Assembly: GCA_965249895.1 (NCBI GenBank)
Contig: CBDFNC010000001.1
Span: 1,364,001-1,428,000 of the forward strand
Length of the DNA stretch: 64,000 nucleotides
From: CBDFNC01 sp965249895
GTDB lineage: Bacteria; Pseudomonadota; Gammaproteobacteria; Enterobacterales; CBDFNC01
Reading direction: 5' to 3'
Shown one piece after another: positions 34,460-43,720 of this stretch; the stretch's first letter is position 1, and the number at the start of each line of letters is the position of its first letter. The position numbers were made by a program, and so were the translations under genes. The notes below the pieces were generated by a model. The model saw nothing but the letters and a program-made list of their open reading frames with translations. It did not search any database and was not told where the DNA came from.

Positions 34460-35233
34460 TTAATCTTTAAAATCCCAAGAAATATTAGATACCAGGCGGC
34501 AGCTATCGCATTTGAAGTCCAGAATATCAAATAGCGGCTCAGCCAGCCGCCACGAGGCTCTGCAGCCCGGACAAACTCGGTTATGCTCACTTTTCTTGGT
34601 TTCGCCGCCAACGCGATAAAGATAATAATAAGTCGGCACTTTAGTGAGATGCTGAATGCGTTTGGATAAATCCATGCCACGTCGCGCCAACCTGGACTCT
34701 ACGTCAGCCAGCTCGGTCAGTGCGCCATGCTCCAGTACAGAGCCGTTCATCTGCAGTTGGTCGCAGGCTTCCCAGTCCTCTTGCCACTTAATAATCTGGC
34801 GTTGTGTGCCATTGGCGACGGCAGGTATTTTGTACAATGGGATGGGGGAGAAGTGCTCACCGCAACGCAGTGGCGAACAGGTATGCACATAAGTCGTGAA
34901 CAGAAATTGCCAGCTGATTTGCTTACAGGTATCTGTGCTGTGGGAGTTAATATCTTGGCCGACGATTTTTAATTTAGGGCTGAGTAATCCGGCTTCGGTC
35001 AGCTCCGCCAAGGCTAATTTTACCTGGGGGCTATGATAAGCCGAGTCCAGACTGTCTTTTTCGGGGCAAGTCAGCCGCACCAAAAACCAGCCTTGATGTA
35101 TGCTAATGGGAAATTCACGGCCTAAAATCTGACCGTTGTCTCTTAACGCTTCTAAAAACAGGTTGATACTGCGTTCAACCAGACTGATTTGAGTATCCCT
35201 AAAACACTCGAAATTTAATTCAATAACAAACAT
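34460..35233 (-). CDS. Zn-ribbon-containing DUF2310 protein
   Basis: 257-residue protein with a C-terminal zinc ribbon (CPGC ... CDSC, about residues 227-248) and a conserved N-terminal domain (MFVIELNFECF). It matches the DUF2310 family, described as possibly nucleic-acid binding. Function unknown. First base is 9 bp after the downstream-reading 101-residue ORF's stop, so the two are probably co-transcribed. Confidence 0.82.
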   Translation of the reverse strand: MFVIELNFECFRDTQISLVERSINLFLEALRDNGQILGREFPISIHQGWFLVRLTCPEKDSLDSAYHSPQVKLALAELTEAGLLSPKLKIVGQDINSHSTDTCKQISWQFLFTTYVHTCSPLRCGEHFSPIPLYKIPAVANGTQRQIIKWQEDWEACDQLQMNGSVLEHGALTELADVESRLARRGMDLSKRIQHLTKVPTYYYLYRVGGETKKSEHNRVCPGCRASWRLAEPLFDILDFKCDSCRLVSNISWDFKD

Positions 35234-35241
35234 AGTGGTAA

Positions 35242-35547
35242 TTATATTTTTTGTTTAACTAGCTGTTTTATATCGGCTAGTTCTTGTTTAAGCGCGTAGA
35301 TTTCTTGGTTTAACGGGGCAATTGCAGCGGCTATTTTCAGCGCTACGGGATCTGGCGTATGGGCAGCCTGGTTACTCGCTTCTGGGGCATCTATCACAAC
35401 ATTGGGGTTGGCTTGCCAGGATTTAAGTCCCTGGATGATTTGGGTCAGGGAGAGTGGGTTAGCTAAGCGAGACTTGATGAGTGCAACAGAGGGCGTCTTC
35501 CCCTCTTTGGCCAGCAATTGTGCTACCTTAACGACTTCATTCTTCAT
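35242..35547 (-). CDS. Small protein with putative HTH and C-terminal coiled coil
   Basis: 101 residues. An N-terminal helix-turn-helix-like stretch (VKVAQLLAKEGKTPSVALIKSRL, a pattern seen in KfrA-like N-termini; shown here split as VKVAQLLAKEG and PSVALIKSRL) is followed by a Pro/Ala linker and a C-terminal coiled coil (NQEIYALKQELADIKQLVKQ). Could bind DNA. Lies 8 bp upstream of the DUF2310 gene in the same direction. Name unknown. Confidence 0.7.
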   Translation of the reverse strand: MKNEVVKVAQLLAKEGKTPSVALIKSRLANPLSLTQIIQGLKSWQANPNVVIDAPEASNQAAHTPDPVALKIAAAIAPLNQEIYALKQELADIKQLVKQKI

Positions 35548-35627
35548 AAGGCGTAATCTATCAACCTTGAGTAAGACAATCGGCGATTATGTCAGTTTTA
35601 ACTGGCTGATAGCCAGTTTTAATTGAT

Positions 35628-35867
35628 CTAATGCCTTAACATAACATCCAGTTGATCGATAATCTCGGCCCAGTCTGAGTCCTGCCAGATGGCTTCGCGA
35701 ATAAAATCTGCTTGAGAGTCGTTCCAGAAATTGGCATCGGCTAGCAGGGTGCCACGGTCCAGATTATGTTTGTGAAGAAAACGTTGAATGCTGACTTCAT
35801 CGTTGTCTAACCCAAGTTGACCGAACAGACTGGTGATATTGTGTTGAGAGCAATCCATCACTTTCAC
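35628..35867 (-). CDS. DUF2789 family protein
   Basis: 79 residues matching DUF2789: an N-terminal LFGQLGL motif, ...FLHKHNL, FWNDSQADFIREAI and a WAEIIDQLDVMLR end. Small soluble helical protein of unknown function, frequent in gammaproteobacteria. Confidence 0.85.
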   Translation of the reverse strand: MKVMDCSQHNITSLFGQLGLDNDEVSIQRFLHKHNLDRGTLLADANFWNDSQADFIREAIWQDSDWAEIIDQLDVMLRH

Positions 35868-35922
35868 TCCAAAATGCTCTACTTTGATCTGAGTATAGCC
35901 AGATTAAGGCGATTATCTGGTG

Positions 35923-36213
35923 CTATATGCGGTATGGCGGTATAGTGAACTGGTAGCTTTGTCCCCCCTTCAGAGTCAGCATACCTATGTATTTGTTTTC
36001 ATTATCACTACTAAACTCGAATTCAAATGTGACGGAGAGAAAGTTTCCTCCTGGTTTTAAACTGATTTCCTTGCGTGCAATGGAGATCAGCTGAAGATCC
36101 AGCTGTTCGCAACGTTTATTGATTAGCTGTTTAGCAAGCTCGGCATGTTTTCGCTGTTGCCAGAAGAAACTACAGAAGGCAACGAGGCAAAGGATAAAAA
36201 GCAATTCAGACAA
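35923..36213 (-). CDS. DUF3301 family membrane-anchored protein
   Basis: 96 residues: N-terminal hydrophobic helix (LLFILCLVAFCSFFW), then a basic helical linker with AKQLINKRCEQLDLQLL-like pattern and a beta-rich soluble domain (FEFEFSS...GMLTLKGGQ). Matches DUF3301. Lies 55 bp downstream of the DUF3549 gene, a pairing common in Alteromonadales. Function unknown. Confidence 0.83.
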   Translation of the reverse strand: MSELLFILCLVAFCSFFWQQRKHAELAKQLINKRCEQLDLQLISIARKEISLKPGGNFLSVTFEFEFSSDNENKYIGMLTLKGGQSYQFTIPPYRI

Positions 36214-36268
36214 TTCAAATTCTCCGTTAACAGCGGCGTTCGTATTGCCGCTGTTTATTCGCTAAGGG

Positions 36269-37312
36269 TTATTTTTGCTGGCCACGAAATAGCCGGCCAA
36301 TAGCCTGGGTTAAAATGTCGCTGCGGTGTTCGTTTCTCAGCTGGGCCAATAGTTTGTGTCGCAGGGATGGAATGGCTACCAGATCGGCATAAAGCTGGGC
36401 AAATAGGGTGTCATTATTCAGCTTAGCCAGGCCTTCCAGATAGTCGCTGAGAACCGATTCGTTTTCCAGCATAGACCAGCAACGACCGGCGATAGCCACA
36501 TACCAGTCTGCATCCTGATAAAGCAAAGATGCCTGCTGCTCGGTAAGCAGTTGCTCCCTTAGTCCCACGGCCTGACATGAAGATAAGGCCCTTATTAACA
36601 GGGTGGATAAAGCCAGCTGCTCTTGGGCCAGCAATTCCTGAGCGAGTTTGAATAGAGCCTCACTAACCTGAGTGGGGAAGTTTTGGTGCTCCAGGCATTG
36701 GCATAAGGCAGTTAGCGGCTCCTGAGGCAAATAGGGCAAAGCATTGCATAAGGACTGGCTGTTGGTTTTATCATCCAGGCGAACGCTAAAGTCGGCTATG
36801 CCCTGCAGGCCGATGTTTTGCCAATTATGCCATCCAAGCTGGCCGCTGAAGTAGGCCTGTGCATCTTCGTAATAGCGGGAGGCCGGGCGTACCAGATCCT
36901 TGCTTAACCTAGCGTGAAAAGCCGCCGATTTTTCCTGGCTGGGTTTAAAGGTAAACGGATTTGATGCCAGTCGCTCTTTTTGCAGTTCACTGGGCTCTTG
37001 ATTCAGGTCTTTACCCAAAGCTTCAACAACCAACTGAATAAAGTGTGTTTGCGCCGCCGTTTTGAGCAAACCCCTTTCATCTAAAGGAAACTTCAGGAAC
37101 CAGAGGTAGCGCTCTTGTGAGCCTCCGTCCAGGTTCCAAAATGCAAGGGCAAGCCAGGCATGCTGCTGCAATGGATAAGGGTAGGGCTTCTGGTTTAACT
37201 CAACTTGCTTAAATTCCTCGCTGGGAATTTTACTCACTTTACGACCTAAATCGTATACACGATATTGACAGTTGGCTTGATCCAGAAAATGAGTGAGAGA
37301 GAGAATATCCAT
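36269..37312 (-). CDS. DUF3549 family protein
   Basis: 347 residues beginning MDILSLTHFLDQANCQYRVY and containing RYLWFLKFPLDERGLL (about 83-98), the conserved core of DUF3549. Predicted soluble and helical. Divergent from yqcC across about 146 bp. No known activity. Confidence 0.85.
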   Translation of the reverse strand: MDILSLTHFLDQANCQYRVYDLGRKVSKIPSEEFKQVELNQKPYPYPLQQHAWLALAFWNLDGGSQERYLWFLKFPLDERGLLKTAAQTHFIQLVVEALGKDLNQEPSELQKERLASNPFTFKPSQEKSAAFHARLSKDLVRPASRYYEDAQAYFSGQLGWHNWQNIGLQGIADFSVRLDDKTNSQSLCNALPYLPQEPLTALCQCLEHQNFPTQVSEALFKLAQELLAQEQLALSTLLIRALSSCQAVGLREQLLTEQQASLLYQDADWYVAIAGRCWSMLENESVLSDYLEGLAKLNNDTLFAQLYADLVAIPSLRHKLLAQLRNEHRSDILTQAIGRLFRGQQK

Positions 37313-37458
37313 TACCAGTTATCTTTGACTTAATCAGGCGAGCAATTATAGGGCTATTTCCCGTGAGATGGTATATTCATCGCCAGAGAAAGCCAACTTT
37401 GGCTTAACCGAGCTCCTTTTAACTGGTTTTTTCCGTATATGTTGTAATGGAAATTGTG

Positions 37459-37788
37459 ATGGAAATTAACTATCGGCAAACCCAGCAGCTGCTGGATGAC
37501 CTTGAGTCTGAGTTGCGCAGACTGGGGCTTTGGCAGGCAACGCCCCCGTCGAAACAAGCACTGGCCAGCAACGAACCCTTTTGTGTCGACACGCTGGAGT
37601 TATCCCAGTGGTTACAATTTGTTTTTATTCCCAAAATGCATCAACTGATCGTGTTGGCTATGCCCTTGCCTACGGCTATCTCGGTATTACCTATGGCTGA
37701 GGAAGCGTACCTAGGGTCTTCAATGGATGTAAAGCGGTTACTCGGCACCATAGGCCAACTGGATACCTTATTGTCTTATGCAAAATAG
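37459..37788 (+). CDS. yqcC: YqcC family protein
   Basis: 109-residue small protein of the YqcC family, conserved next to truC. The core FCVDTLELSQWLQFVFIPKMH matches the family (here quoted in part: QWLQFVFIPKMHQLI, about residues 51-65). The ATG at 37459 is preceded by GGAA, so it was preferred to the upstream ATG at 37447. Overlaps truC by 11 nt, as in E. coli. Confidence 0.87.
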   Translation: MEINYRQTQQLLDDLESELRRLGLWQATPPSKQALASNEPFCVDTLELSQWLQFVFIPKMHQLIVLAMPLPTAISVLPMAEEAYLGSSMDVKRLLGTIGQLDTLLSYAK

Positions 37789-38554
37789 TGAATTGGCGGT
37801 TAACTCCGCTCCGCAAGTATCGTCCAGGCGAGAATTAGATATCCTATATCAGGATGACTATTTGGTGGCGGTGCAGAAACCATCAGGGCTACTGGTTCAC
37901 CGCAGCTGGCTGGATAGCGCAGCGACAGAGTTTGCCTTGCAGATTGTCCGGGATCAGGTGGGCCAGCATGTTTACCCTGCGCATCGCCTGGATAGGCCTA
38001 CTTCAGGTGTATTATTGTTTGCTTTATCCGGTGAAGTGGCAGCTTTAATGGCGCAGCAGTTTAGCGGGCGATTGATGGACAAGAGCTACCTGGCCCTGGT
38101 TCGCGGTTACCTGGGGGATGGAGAACTGGACTATGCCCTAAAGGAGGAGCTGGATAAAATTGCCGATAAGCAGGCTGATGCAAACAAACCCGCTCAGGAG
38201 GCTGTTACTCAATTTAGGTGCTTAGGGCAGGCGGAACTGCCATTTGCGGTGGGACGATACCCGACGTCGAGGTACAGTTTGATGTATCTGTCACCAAAAA
38301 CCGGCCGTAAACACCAGCTACGCCGGCATATGGCGCACCTTAGACATCCTATCGTTGGTGACACCAGCCATGGTGACGGGAAGCACAATCGCTTTTTCAG
38401 GGAACACTTTGGCAATGACAGGTTGTTGCTTCATGCAGCCAGCCTGGCATTCGAGCACCCGGTTACTAAACAGAGTATTAAAATCGACGCCCCCCTGGAC
38501 CCAAGTTTTATTCATATTTTGCAAGCTATGGGCTTGGACAATATAGCGAGCTAA
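37778..38554 (+). CDS. truC: tRNA pseudouridine(65) synthase TruC
   Basis: 258-residue RluA-family pseudouridine synthase. The catalytic Asp is in HRLDRPTSGVLLF (about residues 68-80) and the family ends with KTGRKHQLRRHMAHLRHPIVGD (shown partly: GRKHQLRRHM). The yqcC neighbour points to TruC (U65 of tRNA-Ile1/Asp) over the rRNA-specific RluA relatives. The 277 bp downstream hold no recognisable gene. Confidence 0.93.
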   Translation: MQNSELAVNSAPQVSSRRELDILYQDDYLVAVQKPSGLLVHRSWLDSAATEFALQIVRDQVGQHVYPAHRLDRPTSGVLLFALSGEVAALMAQQFSGRLMDKSYLALVRGYLGDGELDYALKEELDKIADKQADANKPAQEAVTQFRCLGQAELPFAVGRYPTSRYSLMYLSPKTGRKHQLRRHMAHLRHPIVGDTSHGDGKHNRFFREHFGNDRLLLHAASLAFEHPVTKQSIKIDAPLDPSFIHILQAMGLDNIAS

Positions 38555-38831
38555 GTTAAACCATTACTCTTTGGCCTGGCTAAAGGGACAGCATGCTCTG
38601 GTTACCCGTCCGGATGATAAACTTTCGTGGTTTCCGGGCGTGAAAGGCACCGATTTTCTGTTGCTTGCAGTATCTATTGATCTGATGCGGTAATAAAATC
38701 GCGGTTAGACAAGTAATTCATAAAATATCATGGTGTTTTTACCTCTTCTTTTGATTCATTTATCAATATAATCCAGGGGTGAACTTATGGCAGTATCGTC
38801 ATAGGTATAAAATTAAAACCTGGAGCCGACT

Positions 38832-40244
38832 ATGTTTAAAGCCCTGTTCGCTAACCTGCAAAAGGTTGGTAAATCGTTAATGTTACCCGTATCTGTGCTG
38901 CCGGTTGCGGGTATTTTACTTGGAGTCGGCGCCGCCGATTTCAGTTGGATACCAGCCATAGTTTCCAATTTGATGGAGCAAGCTGGTGGTTCTGTATTTG
39001 GCCAGATACCGCTGATTTTTGCCATAGGCGTAGTGCTTGGCTTTACCAAAAATGATGGGGTCGCCGCACTAGCCGCTGTTGTAGGTTACGGCGTGATGGT
39101 CGCCACCCTGGACGTTATGGCCGGTGTGCTGGGTGTCGATCAGATTGATACCGGCGTACTGGGAGGGATCATTTCTGGTAGTGTCGCGGCGTATATGTTT
39201 AACCGCTTCTACCGTATACAGCTGCCTGATTACCTAGGTTTCTTTGCCGGTAAACGATTTGTCCCTATTGTCACCGCCTTCACTACCATTTTATTGGGGG
39301 TAGCGCTGAGCTTTATCTGGCCGCCAATCGGAAATGCCATAGACACATTCTCACACTGGGCCGCATACCAGAACCCTGCTTTAGCCTTTGGTATTTATGG
39401 TGTGGTGGAGCGCTCACTAATCCCGTTTGGTTTACACCATATCTGGAACGTGCCTTTCCAAATGCAGGTGGGTGAATATGTAAACGCTGCAGGCCAGGTC
39501 TTTAATGGAGAGATCCCGCGTTATATCGCCGGAGACCCCACAGCGGGTAACCTGGCTGGTGGTTATATGTTTAAGATGTGGGGCCTGCCCGCCGCCGCAT
39601 TTGCTATCTGGCATACGGCTAAGCCGGAAAACCGCGCCAAAGTCGGAGGTATTATGATGTCCGCCGCTTTGACCTCCTTTCTGACGGGAATCACTGAGCC
39701 GTTGGAGTTTGCCTTTATGTTCGTAGCGCCTGTGTTGTATGTTATTCATGCACTACTGGCCGGCTCTGCGTTTGTGGTCACTATCTTGCTGGAAATGAAG
39801 CACGGTACGTCTTTCTCTCACGGCTTAATCGACTTTGTCGTGCTGTTTGCGAACTCGAACAAAGGCTGGATGTTCCCACTGGTGGGTTTGTGTTACGCGG
39901 CTATCTACTATTTGGTATTCCGCTTTATGATAGTGAAACTGGATCTGAAAACCCCTGGTCGCGAAGATGAGAGTACTATTTCTGATGTGGCTGTTGAAGG
40001 TGACGATTTATCGAAAGGCCTGGTGGCTGCATTTGGTGGCAAGGAGAACATCACTAACTTGGATGCCTGTATTACGCGCTTACGTGTGAGTGTAAAAAGT
40101 GTTGACCAGGTTAACCAGGATAAACTGAAGGAGTTAGGTGCGGCGGGTGTTGTCGTGGCGGGCTCAGGTGTTCAGGCTATCTTTGGCACGCGCTCTGATA
40201 ACCTGAAAACCGATATGGATGAATATATAAAAGGCATGGCCTAA
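38832..40244 (+). CDS. ptsG: PTS glucose-type transporter subunit IIBC
   Basis: 470-residue PTS permease of the glucose/glucosamine family. The N-terminal EIIC domain (about 1-375) has ~8-10 membrane segments including GITEPLEFAFMFVAPVLY and LPVSVLPVAGILLGVGAA; the C-terminal EIIB domain (about 392-470) has the phosphorylated cysteine in NLDACITRLRV. There is no EIIA domain, so it relies on a Crr-type partner. Glucose specificity (PtsG rather than N-acetylglucosamine) is inferred from sequence style. It stands alone between truC and convergent yaeH, with its own terminator. Confidence 0.88.
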   Translation: MFKALFANLQKVGKSLMLPVSVLPVAGILLGVGAADFSWIPAIVSNLMEQAGGSVFGQIPLIFAIGVVLGFTKNDGVAALAAVVGYGVMVATLDVMAGVLGVDQIDTGVLGGIISGSVAAYMFNRFYRIQLPDYLGFFAGKRFVPIVTAFTTILLGVALSFIWPPIGNAIDTFSHWAAYQNPALAFGIYGVVERSLIPFGLHHIWNVPFQMQVGEYVNAAGQVFNGEIPRYIAGDPTAGNLAGGYMFKMWGLPAAAFAIWHTAKPENRAKVGGIMMSAALTSFLTGITEPLEFAFMFVAPVLYVIHALLAGSAFVVTILLEMKHGTSFSHGLIDFVVLFANSNKGWMFPLVGLCYAAIYYLVFRFMIVKLDLKTPGREDESTISDVAVEGDDLSKGLVAAFGGKENITNLDACITRLRVSVKSVDQVNQDKLKELGAAGVVVAGSGVQAIFGTRSDNLKTDMDEYIKGMA

Positions 40245-40258
40245 TATCCATAATTCGG

Positions 40259-40289
40259 AAAAAGGGGCAGTAGATGCTTCCCCTTTTTT
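40259..40289 (+). terminator. Rho-independent terminator of ptsG
   Basis: AAAAAGGGG ... CCCC followed by six Ts (40284-40289), 15 bp after the ptsG stop. The A run before and T run after make it potentially bidirectional for convergent yaeH. Confidence 0.82.
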
Positions 40290-40331
40290 ATTTATGCAAG
40301 CCAAACAGTAACACTGGTTGATTTACCGGCA

Positions 40332-40709
40332 TTAAAGTTTTTCTAAGTCCGCTTCTATTTCGGCAATTTTTCTGGTGACTACTTTTTCCAGGTGCTGTAA
40401 ATCCGTCAGGATTTTCTTCTTCAGGTCCACTTCTTGTTGTTCTTTGTGGGTAATGTCATCAAGCTCATCAATCACATAACGTAAGTTGGTATTGATCTCA
40501 GTGACGTCTTTGTACTTATGGGTGCCACTGTTAACCAAGATGGTTTTTCTCTGTCTGGGGTATTTAAACTTAACGCTTTTAGCAAAAAATTCGCCACGCT
40601 CTTTTTTAAAATAGACCTTGAGAATATCGTGATTCGCTTCTTGATTCAGGCTGTAACGTTCGATTTGTTCTGGGTTGCTAATGCCTATGCTTTTTAGGTT
40701 GTCGTACAT
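40332..40709 (-). CDS. yaeH: DUF3461 family protein YaeH
   Basis: 125 residues from the ATG at 40709 (MYDNLKSIGISNPEQIERYSL), closely following E. coli YaeH; AGAGGAA precedes the start. A longer in-frame ATG at 40757 has no family support. C-terminal half is a coiled coil (about 85-125). In E. coli yaeH lies near glnD with dapD between; here dapD is absent and yaeH directly follows glnD. Function unknown. Confidence 0.92.
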   Translation of the reverse strand: MYDNLKSIGISNPEQIERYSLNQEANHDILKVYFKKERGEFFAKSVKFKYPRQRKTILVNSGTHKYKDVTEINTNLRYVIDELDDITHKEQQEVDLKKKILTDLQHLEKVVTRKIAEIEADLEKL

Positions 40710-40900
40710 GTAGGTTCCTCTGGGTGAGATAGAAGGCAGTCCGTTAATATATAGCATCTGACTTTTAGAAAATTATATGACAAAGTTTACAAGCTAAGAA
40801 GGTATAAAACTGCAAAATGGAGAGGTGGTAGCTATATTTGCTGGCTGAGGCGCAAATTTGGAGCAATTAACACTTGTCGTTATCGTGTGCTTTGCGTGTA

Positions 40901-40930
40901 CCCTGCGGATGATATTTATCAACTGCAGGG
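40901..40930. other. Near-palindrome downstream of glnD
   Basis: CCCTGC ... GCAGGG arms with an imperfect GATGATA/TATCAAC inner stem (40901-40930), 20 bp after the glnD stop. Could be a transcript-end structure for glnD; no clear T tract. Confidence 0.4.
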
Positions 40931-40949
40931 GCTTTTAGGCGGAGAAACA

Positions 40950-43568
40950 TTATCCGTTCCGGCCTGATTGAGTCAGCTTCTTAACCAGGCTCTTTTTTAG
41001 CTTAGTCTGTTGCTGCGGGGTTAAAACGGTGCCGTCCACATTCAATACAATAAAAAAGTCCTCAACTCTTTCGCCTATGGTGGTGATTTTTGCCGCCCTG
41101 ATCTCCAGCTGAGCGGACTGGAATACCAGACCGATTTTTGCCAGCAAGCCGGGAGAATCGAATGCAACCAGTTCAATAAAGGTTTTACCGCGACGTTCCG
41201 GTAGAAACGTGACTTGGGTTGGCACATTAAACTGGCGTTTCTGGCGAGATAAACGTTTGCGACGTCTTGCGACTTTCTTAGTAGCCGAAAGAACGGAGAC
41301 TAGCGCTGTTTTGAGCGACTGGATCCTATCGGGAGAGATAGGGTCACCATTTTGTTCGAGGACCACAAAGGTGTCCAGAGAGAACCCATCCTTACTGGTC
41401 ATGACCTGAGCATCATGAATATTCAGGTTTTTGCTATCCAGCTCTGTTACTACATTGGCAAACAAGTCTACACTGTCCCGGCTATAGACAAATACTTCTG
41501 AACCACCGCGGGACGCATGCTTGCTAATCAGCACCAGTGGAGAGCTTTGGTCGCCGTGTTGTAAAATATACTCTGAGTGCCAGGCGATTTGTGCCGGAAT
41601 GTAGCGTAAGAAGTAGTCTGCCTTAAAGCGACGCCATAAGCTCTTCACCTTGTCATGATTAAATGCTTTTGCTTGTAATTTTTCCAGGGCCTTGGTTTTA
41701 TGTTCACGAATTTTATCACGAATATCCAGTGGGTTTTCCAGACCCCGCCTTAGCGCCTTTTGGGTTTGAAAATACAGCTCTTTGAGCAAGCTGCTTTTCC
41801 AGCTGTTCCACACAGTATCATTAGTGGCGCAAATATCCGCCACAGTGAGTAGTAATAAGTAATTCAGGTGTTCTTCATCGCGAACGACTTTGGCGAATTC
41901 GCTAATGACTTCCGGGTCCTGGATATCGCGACGCTGCGCCACCACAGACATAACCAGGTGCTTTTCCACTAACCAGGCCACCAGGCGGCTTTCGTGGGGG
42001 CTAAAACCATGCAGCAGGCAAAATTCTCTGGCATCGACGGCGCCGAGTTCAGAATGATCGCCCTTTCTGCCTTTGGCAATATCGTGAAAGATAGCTGCCA
42101 GATACAAAAGCTCGGGTTTATTGATTTGTTGGCACAGCTCGCTACAAATGGGGTGTTCTCGTTTCGATTCCGGCGTGGGGTAGTGGTAAATGTACTTGAT
42201 TAATCTGTGGGTATGCTCGTCAACCGTATAGGCATGAAACAGGTCGAATTGCATTTGTCCCAGGATTTTACTCCATTGAGGAATATAAGCCGCTAACACT
42301 CCGTATTTGTGCATCAGGGTGATGGCCAGCCCCATGCCTCTGGGGTGTTTAAGCAATTTAACAAAGAGCTCACGACATTCGGGGAAATCCTGCAACCAGT
42401 AGGTCAGGCGGCGGCGAGCCTCTCTGATCTCTCGCAATGTGGATGAATATATTCCTGTGATCCTTTGGTTCTGTGCAATATGCAGAAACAGCTGCATGAT
42501 GGACTCGGGCTGGTGGAAAAACAGTCCGGTTGTTTTCAGGTAGATCAGGCTTCCCTTTAGCTGGAAATGCTCGTCCAGGGCCACCTCTGTTTTAGCCACG
42601 TTACCCAAAATAGCCTCATCGAAATGTTGTAACAACATCTCATTCAGCTCTGCCACCCGGCGTATGGTCTGATAAAAGCGTTTCATCATCTGCTCTACGC
42701 CTTCATTACCGTGTCCCGTAAACCCTAACGAGCTGGCGACCTCGGCCTGGTAGTCAAACAATAATCGGTTATCGGCCCGGCCTGTCACCATGTGCAGGGC
42801 AAAACGTATGGTCCAGAGAAAGTTCTGGCAGTCCAATAATTCGCGATATTCTTCCTGGGTCAGGTACTGGTGGGTGGTCATTTCCAGTAGACTGGCTGCT
42901 CCAAAATGGCGCCTGGCAATCCAGGAGATGGTTTGCATGTCCCTGAGCCCACCTGGGTTGCCTTTTATATCCGGCTCCAGATTATAGCCATTGTCGCGAT
43001 ATTGCCTGTGTCTGTCACTCTGCTCGGCGCGTTTCGCAGTAAAGAATTCATCAGATGGCCAAAAGTGCTCGGGAGATAAGGATTGTTGCAGCTTGTCAAA
43101 GGTATCCTCGTTCCCGAATAGCAACCTGGCTTCAATCAAATTTGTGGCTATGGTGATATCGCCTTTACCCTGTTCGATGCAGTCTGCTAGGGTGCGGACA
43201 CTGTGTCCCACTTCCAGTTTCAAGTCCCACAGAAGAGTGACAAACTCTCCAATGCTTTGGCATGCAAAATCACCAAACTGCTTGTCGCTGACAATCAACA
43301 AGTCGATATCAGATTTGGGGTGGAGTTCGCCCCGGCCATATCCGCCGACCGCGACCAAGGCTAACTTGCTTTCATTATCTAAGCCAAATTTTTGCCATAG
43401 TCGGGTTAATACCCCATCCATATAATCGGATCTTTGGTTAACCAGCTCGCTCACCGAGCCATGGGTTTTAAAGGCGGCTTTCTGTTGTTGGTGAAAGACC
43501 TCTAGTTGACGTCTTAGCTCGGGTACAGTTAATTCTGCATCCGCCAGTTGGAGTGGGGTAATATCCAT
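40950..43568 (-). CDS. glnD: Bifunctional uridylyltransferase/uridylyl-removing enzyme GlnD
   Basis: 872-residue nitrogen sensor that uridylylates PII at low glutamine and removes UMP at high glutamine. The nucleotidyltransferase motif GGYGRGELHPKSDIDLL is near residues 74-90, and an HD domain (HDIAKGRKGDHSELG) near 490-505. Two C-terminal ACT domains (about 690-770 and 795-870) sense glutamine. Normal length. Followed by yaeH and preceded by map on the same strand, as in relatives. Confidence 0.97.
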   Translation of the reverse strand: MDITPLQLADAELTVPELRRQLEVFHQQQKAAFKTHGSVSELVNQRSDYMDGVLTRLWQKFGLDNESKLALVAVGGYGRGELHPKSDIDLLIVSDKQFGDFACQSIGEFVTLLWDLKLEVGHSVRTLADCIEQGKGDITIATNLIEARLLFGNEDTFDKLQQSLSPEHFWPSDEFFTAKRAEQSDRHRQYRDNGYNLEPDIKGNPGGLRDMQTISWIARRHFGAASLLEMTTHQYLTQEEYRELLDCQNFLWTIRFALHMVTGRADNRLLFDYQAEVASSLGFTGHGNEGVEQMMKRFYQTIRRVAELNEMLLQHFDEAILGNVAKTEVALDEHFQLKGSLIYLKTTGLFFHQPESIMQLFLHIAQNQRITGIYSSTLREIREARRRLTYWLQDFPECRELFVKLLKHPRGMGLAITLMHKYGVLAAYIPQWSKILGQMQFDLFHAYTVDEHTHRLIKYIYHYPTPESKREHPICSELCQQINKPELLYLAAIFHDIAKGRKGDHSELGAVDAREFCLLHGFSPHESRLVAWLVEKHLVMSVVAQRRDIQDPEVISEFAKVVRDEEHLNYLLLLTVADICATNDTVWNSWKSSLLKELYFQTQKALRRGLENPLDIRDKIREHKTKALEKLQAKAFNHDKVKSLWRRFKADYFLRYIPAQIAWHSEYILQHGDQSSPLVLISKHASRGGSEVFVYSRDSVDLFANVVTELDSKNLNIHDAQVMTSKDGFSLDTFVVLEQNGDPISPDRIQSLKTALVSVLSATKKVARRRKRLSRQKRQFNVPTQVTFLPERRGKTFIELVAFDSPGLLAKIGLVFQSAQLEIRAAKITTIGERVEDFFIVLNVDGTVLTPQQQTKLKKSLVKKLTQSGRNG

Positions 43569-43720
43569 GTAAATACCTTGAACGAACTCTGATAAAAACT
43601 GCGACTGGTCTTATTTTATCATTGCCAGCTAGGCTTGGCTTAGGTTTTTAGAAACGAAGGAGGGCAGCTAGCTTACCCCCTTGTGAATTAGAGGGTAAGG
43701 GGGGTAAACGAGATCAGCGT

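Noticed and set aside
38555..38831. Hidden gene or truC tail copy in the truC-ptsG gap
   Set aside because: No open frame with an RBS and no convincing similarity to the truC end; only AT-rich upstream sequence of ptsG, with a TATAAT near 38765 lacking a good -35.
40332..40757. 141-residue YaeH with upstream start at 40757
   Set aside because: YaeH proteins begin MYDNLK, which is at 40709 with a good Shine-Dalgarno.
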